Source: Plenodomus lindquistii
Taxonomy: Eukaryota; Ascomycota; Dothideomycetes; Pleosporales; Leptosphaeriaceae
NCBI GenBank assembly: GCA_025504975.1
Contig: JANUWI010000023.1
Span: 62,001-126,000 of the forward strand
Direction: 5' to 3'
DNA length: 64,000 bases
Shown: positions 58,901 through 64,000 of the stretch, in pieces
How the letters are laid out: the number at the start of each line of letters is the position of its first letter
Position numbering within the stretch: position 1 is the first letter of the stretch
Notes under the pieces: generated by a model
The model's database searches: none
Seen by the model: only the letters and a program-made list of their open reading frames with translations
Told to the model about the DNA's origin: nothing
Made by a program: the position numbers and the translations under genes

Positions 58901-61900
58901 AATAACAGATCTATCTATTACTACTTCTAGTAAACTTAGTAAAAAAAGAAAAAAAGCGTTAATAAATAAAGAAAAATATAGAAATTTATACTTTTCTCCT
59001 ATAGAAAAATATATAGATACTAATATAAAAGTACTAGATCTAAGTAAAGATTACTCTAGTTCTATTAAAAATATAACTAATTCTAGTATTAAAAAAAACG
59101 TTTCTAAAAGCCCTAAAGTTATTATTAAAAGTAAAAAATATAATACTACTACTACTAAAGATTATTTAGAACAAGAATTAGATTTAGAAAAAGATTCTTT
59201 AGAGAATAGTACTATAGAACTAGATAATAATAATATAGTAGATATTAATAGTTTTAATACTTATAAGTTTAATAATATTAAAATAAATAATTATAAAGAT
59301 ACTAAAAAGATAAAGAAAAATATTGCTAAAGCTAAAAAGAATAGAGTTAATAGTTTTTCTAGTACTACTAGTTCTACTAGTAGTATTTCTTCTAGTACTA
59401 GTACTATAAAAAGTAATAGTAATCTTCCTAATAGTAGTAAAGTATATATAGAGCCTAACTATAAAGTTTATAAAATAAAAAATAGAAATTCTTTAGTTAG
59501 AATACCTATTTTAAGTAATAAAGGTAAAGATAAAGTAGAAAGTATAATAGATAATAGTAATATAGCTTTAGAATCTAGTAGTATATCTAGTAATACGTTA
59601 GATAATACTACTACTACTAGCTTTTCTAGTATTAATAAAGAGTTAATAGAGAATTTATTTATAAAATTTACAAAAAATATAGATATAGAAGAGGAAATAA
59701 ATACTTTATTAACAGAAATAGAATCTAAAATTCTTAATAATAAAATAGATAAGTATATAGATTTTCTATTTAAATCTAGTAAACCTACTAAAGATAATAT
59801 AGCTTCTAGTAGTATTAAAAGTATAGAAAATATACCTTTTAGTAGTAGAAATAATATAGATAATATACCTTCTAGTAGTATAAATAATATAGATAATATA
59901 CCTTCTAGTAGTATAAATAATATAGATAATATACCTTCTAGTATAGATAATATAAAAAGATTAGAATCTTTATCTAATAAAGCTAGTTATTTTAGTAGTA
60001 ATACTATAGCTAGAGGAGGAAATAATAGAGCTTTACATAAAAAAGAGGCTAGTAAAGTAATAGAAAATACTAATAAAATATTAAAAAAAAATAAAAATTT
60101 TAATATAGATATTAGTACTAGTAATTTACCTATTAAAAATAAAAGAAATAATAGTATAGATATAGAAAGTCTCTCTAAATTACTAAAGCTTAATAATACT
60201 ATAGCTACTCCTTCTAGTAGTAATATAGTTACTAAAGAAATAATAGAAAAAAAAAATATCTCTAATAAATTAGATAAAAATAAATTTTCTAGTAGTTTAT
60301 CTTTAAATACTAGAGCTAATATAGTAAAAGAAAAATTAAAATTAAAAAAGATTTATAGAAGCTATATTAACTCTACTAGTAAATCTTTAAAGGAATATCT
60401 AATAGAGTTTTTTAAAAAAGATAATAAAGATATTAGTACTTATAAAAGTAAAAAGCAAAAAGAAGCTATTACTAATATAATTAATAAAGTTCTTTATTTA
60501 ACTTATATTACTAAAATAGGAGGAGGTAAAAGTTTATTATATTTTCTTTCTAGTTATATATATACTACTAGAAGATTTATAGTAATAGTACCTAGAGTTA
60601 GCTTACTAGAGGATTTAGCTAGTAGAGCTAGAAGATATAATCTTAATTTTAGTATTTTTAATAGAAAAGATATTAATTTAAATAGTACTTTAACTTTTTT
60701 TAGCTTAGAAAATAGCTATATAGAAGAGTTTAAAAAGTATATTTATTCTTTAAAAAAACTTAAAGTTAGTATTACTATATTTATAGAAGAAGTACACTTA
60801 GTACTATTAGAAAATAGCTTTAGAAGAATTTTAGATAATTTTAAAAATATTTTAACTTTAGAAATACAACTAGTATTTATTACAGCTACTTTACCTCCTA
60901 TTTTAGAGGATATACTAGAAGAATATTTTTATTTAGATAGAAATCTAGTTATAAAAGAGTCTACTAATAGATAAAATATAGAATATATTACTATTAAAAC
61001 TATAAAGCCTATTTCTAATATAGTAAATATACTTAAAAAAGCTAAAGAAACTAGTAATAAAGAAGATAAATATATTATTTTTACTAATTATAAAAAAGAA
61101 GCTATTAGAATAAGTAAAGAATTAAATATTCCTTACTATTTTAGTATTATAGAAGAAGATAAAAAAATAGAAAATAGTAAAATACTAGCTAGCTTTTTAG
61201 ATTCTACTAGTAATACTAAAGTTATAATAGCTACTATAGCGTTAATAGTAGGTATAGATTATAGTAATATTAAAGTAGTATTTTTTTTACCTACTATAAA
61301 TTCTTTAATTAATACTATATAAGGGATAGGTAGAATTAGAAATAAAAAAAAAGCTTATTTTTTTTATAGTTCTAATCTAGAATTACCTAGTATTAATAGA
61401 GCTTTATTAGAAGGAACTAAAGAAAGGATTAATATAGAAGAATTTAAAGAAGTAGATAAATATAAAGCTATAGAATTTTTATTAGAAAAAATTTATTTAA
61501 AAAAAAGATTAATTTTATATTTAGATAATATATTAATAGAGGATTATAAAGAACCTAATAAACTATGCTTTTTATATAGTTTTAGAAATAAATCTCTAAA
61601 TAATACTAGTAGTAATATAAAAGAAATAGAAATTAAAAAAATAGATTATAAAGAATTATTACTTAAAAATTTAGAAATAGTTAATACTAGTTTTTGTATT
61701 AATTATTTACTAAGAAAAAAGTATTTTACTACTTTTAAACACTCTTTTAAAGATTGCCCTAATACTAAAGATTATAAAGAAAATAGAATTAAATCTATAG
61801 CTAGTGTAATTAGAAATACACCTAATAGAATTACTAATAGACTAGGTTTATTACCTAATAATATAGTATGTTTTAAATGTCTATTACCTTTTAAATTATG

Positions 61901-62114
61901 TAAAAAAAAAGAAGATAAAAGCTGTTATTATAAAGATAATATACTAGAGTTTATTATTTTAATATAAAAGATAATTACTAAAGATTTTTATAAAACTATT
62001 AGAGAAAATAATATAGAATTAGAGTATATATATAAAGAGTTTAATAGTAGTAATAATACTTTAGAAAATCCTAACAAGAGAACCAGCTCCCCTAGAGAAT
62101 TTTTTAAGCCCTAG
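55950..62114 (+). pseudogene. Telomere-linked-helicase-like RecQ protein with N-terminal zinc fingers, interrupted by a few stops
   Basis: One frame runs about 1,990 codons from 55,950, broken only by stops at 57,747, 58,110, 60,972 and 61,320; near 61,920 it shifts. N-terminus: a BED/C2H2-like zone (HLITKHK; then GYKCLYSNCNYLS with KEHNNIVH) like the F9-like/DUF3505 domain. Middle: CPIRGIEVEI and NSYRHLSKYI, as in fungal telomere-linked helicases and reminiscent of tyrosine recombinases. A low-complexity Ser/Asn linker follows. C-terminus: RecQ-type helicase with Walker A IGGGKS (codon ~1524), IVPRVSLLEDLA, EEVH (~1613), FITATLPP, VGIDYSNIKVV and (stop)GIGRIRNKKKA. Two stops sit where conserved Gln is expected (R-Q-N-I and T-I-Q-G-I-G), so they are CAA-to-TAA changes. 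Family members are subtelomeric helicases of unknown role. Confidence 0.82.
59850..59947 (+). repeat. 33-nt in-frame tandem repeats in the helicase-like gene
   Basis: Three near-identical units encode NNIDNIPSSSI, followed by a shortened one, in the low-complexity linker before the helicase domain. The frame is kept. Confidence 0.75.
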
Positions 62115-64000
62115 AGAATTCTAGGGATTTAAGACTTAAAATTACTTATTTAGGCTATTTTTAATATATTTTTAGTTTTAGTAGTCTAGTAGCTAGCCCT
62201 AGGCCTAATCTAGCTAGCCCTAAAAAAAAAAAAAAGTAGAAATTCTCTAGTGCTAGCTCTAATTCTCTAGGGCTATACTTCTAATAAGCTTATAATTACT
62301 TATTTATATATAAAAAGTAATTTCTATTATATAAATAGTTGCTAGTTATAGTTATAAGCTAGTGCCCTAGAGAATTTTTGTAGAAAAAATAGAAATTCTC
62401 TAGTACTAGCTCTAATTCTCTAGGGCTATACTTCTAATAAGCTTAAAATTACTTATTTATATATAAAAAGTAATTTCTATTATATAAATAGTGCCTAGTT
62501 ATAGTTATAAACTAGTGCCTTAGAGAATTTCTCTAAAAAAGTAGAAAAAAAGTAGAAATTCTCTAGTACAAGCTGTAATTCTCTAGGGCTATACTTCTAA
62601 TAAGCTTAAAATTACTTATTTATATATAAAAGGTAATTTCTATTATATAATTAGTCGCTAGTTATAGTTATAAGCTAGTGCCCTAGAGAATTTTTATAGA
62701 AAAAGTAGAAAAAAAGTAGAAATTCTCTAGTGCTAGCTCTAATTCTCTAGGGCTATTCTTCTAATAAGCTTAAAATTACTTATTTATATATAAAAAGTAA
62801 TTTCTATTATATAAATAGTTGCTAGTTATAGTTATAAGCTAGTACCCTAGAGAATTTTTGTAGAAAAAGTAGAGAAAAAGTAGAAATTCTCTAGTGCTAG
62901 CTCTAATTCTCTAGGGCTATACTTCTAATAAGCTTAAAATTACTTATTTATATATAAAAAGTAATTTCTATTATATAAATAGTCGCTAGTTATAGTTATA
63001 AGCTAGTGCCCTAGAGAATTTTTATAGAAAAAGTAGATAAAAAGTAGAAATTCTCTAGTGCAAGCTGTAATTCTCTAGGGCTATACTTCTAATAAGCTTA
63101 AAATTACTTATTTATATATAAAAAGTAATTTCTATTATATAATTAGTCGCTAGTAATAGTTATAAGCTAGTGCCCTAGAGAATCTTTGTAGAAAAAATAG
63201 AAACTCTCTAGTGCTAGCTCTAATTCTCTAGAGCTATACTTCTAATAAGCTTAAAATTACTTATTTATATATAAAAAGTAATTTCTATTATATAATTAGT
63301 CGCTAGTTATAGTTATAAGCTAGTGCCCTAGAGAATTTTTGTAGAAAAAGTAGAAAAAAAGTAGAAATTCTCTAGTGCAAGCTGTAATTCTCTAGAGATA
63401 TACTTCTAATAAGCTTAAAATTACTTATTTATATATAAGAAGTAATTTCTGTAATATAAATAGTTGCTAGTTATAGTTATAAGCTAGTGCTCTAGAGAAT
63501 TTTTGTAGAAAAAGTAGAAATTCTCTAGTGCTAGCTGTAATTCTCTAGGGCAATACTTCTAATAAGCTTAAAATTACTTATTTATATATAAAAAGTAATT
63601 TCTATTATATAAATTATGCCTAGTTATAGTTATAAGCTAGTGCCCTAGAGAATTTTTATAGAAAAAGTAGATAAAAAGTAGAAATTCTCTAGTACAAGCT
63701 GTAATTCTCTAGGGCTATACTTCTAATAAGCTTAAAATTACTTATTTATATATAAAAAGTAATTTCTATTATATAAATAGTTGCTAGTTATAGTTATAAG
63801 CTAGTGCCCTAGAGAATTTTTATAGAAAAAGTAGAAAAAAAGTAGAAATTCTCTAGTGCAAGCTGTAATTCTCTAGAGATATACTTCTAATAAGCTTAAA
63901 ATTACTTATTTATATATAAAAAGTAATTTCTATTATATAAATAGTGCCTAGTTATAGTTATAAGCTAGTGCCTTAGAGAATTTCTCTAAAAAAGTAGAAA
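62115..64000 (-). repeat. 161-bp tandem repeat array, copy 2 (about 12 units, continues past the window)
   Basis: After a 75-bp link with AGCTAGCCCTAGGCCTAATC, units of about 150-167 bp repeat to the window end. Each has GTAGAAATTCTCTAG, CTCTAATTCTCTAGGGCTAT, ACTTCTAATAAGCTTA, ACTTATTTATATATAAAA and GTGCCCTAGAGAATTT. It is the reverse complement of the array at 4,072-5,560. It begins immediately after the end of the helicase-like frame. Confidence 0.92.

Noticed and set aside
1..64000. tRNA or rRNA genes
   Set aside because: No cloverleaf box A/box B pair or rRNA-like conserved stretch was recognised on either strand by eye. A covariance search was not possible.

Overview
The window looks like an ascomycete chromosome segment, probably a Dothideomycete and possibly Pleosporales. 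It has short introns of about 45-65 bp with GT..AG borders, a fungal-type secondary-metabolite cluster, Zn2Cys6 and fungal-specific transcription factors, and chromodomain Ty3/gypsy and Fot1/pogo transposons. Base composition is split sharply in two. Two GC-balanced blocks (1-2,796 and about 9,510-33,060) sit inside extremely AT-rich DNA that I judge by eye to be roughly 20% GC. In the AT-rich DNA, CpA and TpG are scarce, CTAG, AGCT and CpG survive, and transposon frames carry stops where Trp and Gln are expected. That is the footprint of repeat-induced point mutation (RIP).

Layout. 1-2,796: the 3' end of a little-mutated chromodomain gypsy element with an antisense two-exon gene and a 417-bp LTR, inserted into an older degraded element. 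2,797-9,510: degraded gypsy remains, a 161-bp tandem array, telomere-like repeats and LTR fragments. 9,510-33,060: a gene island with a condensation-adenylation (C-A) NRPS-like protein, an RTA1-type membrane protein, an MDR dehydrogenase, a P450, an eight-exon highly reducing polyketide synthase (HR-PKS), a Zn2Cys6 regulator and a frameshifted second regulator. 33,064-37,900: Fot1-like transposons, one inserted in another, plus a solo LTR with a 5-bp target duplication. 37,900-42,052: unresolved RIP DNA. 42,053-49,002: a complete but dead gypsy element on the minus strand with two 478-bp LTRs. 49,003-51,156: tandem duplications. 51,157-62,114: an AT-rich block with three small intron-containing minus-strand genes and a large plus-strand RecQ-type, telomere-linked-helicase-like gene. 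62,115-64,000: a second 161-bp array, inverted relative to the first and running off the window.

How the genes may work together. The island reads as one polyketide cluster. The HR-PKS (KS-AT-DH-cMeT-ER-KR-ACP, no release domain) would build a methylated reduced chain. The P450 and dehydrogenase could tailor it. The C-A protein keeps the condensation His-His-Asp motif but has lost the key adenylation motifs and has no carrier domain, so it may release or acylate the PKS product. RTA1 would be membrane or export/tolerance related, and the Zn2Cys6 protein the local regulator. A CACGTGA(C/T) site occurs upstream of RTA1, dehydrogenase/P450, PKS and regulator. This assignment is inference from gene content.

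The part most likely to hold something undescribed is 51-64 kb. There the reading frames and intron phases survive in very AT-rich DNA, while every neighbouring transposon frame is destroyed.
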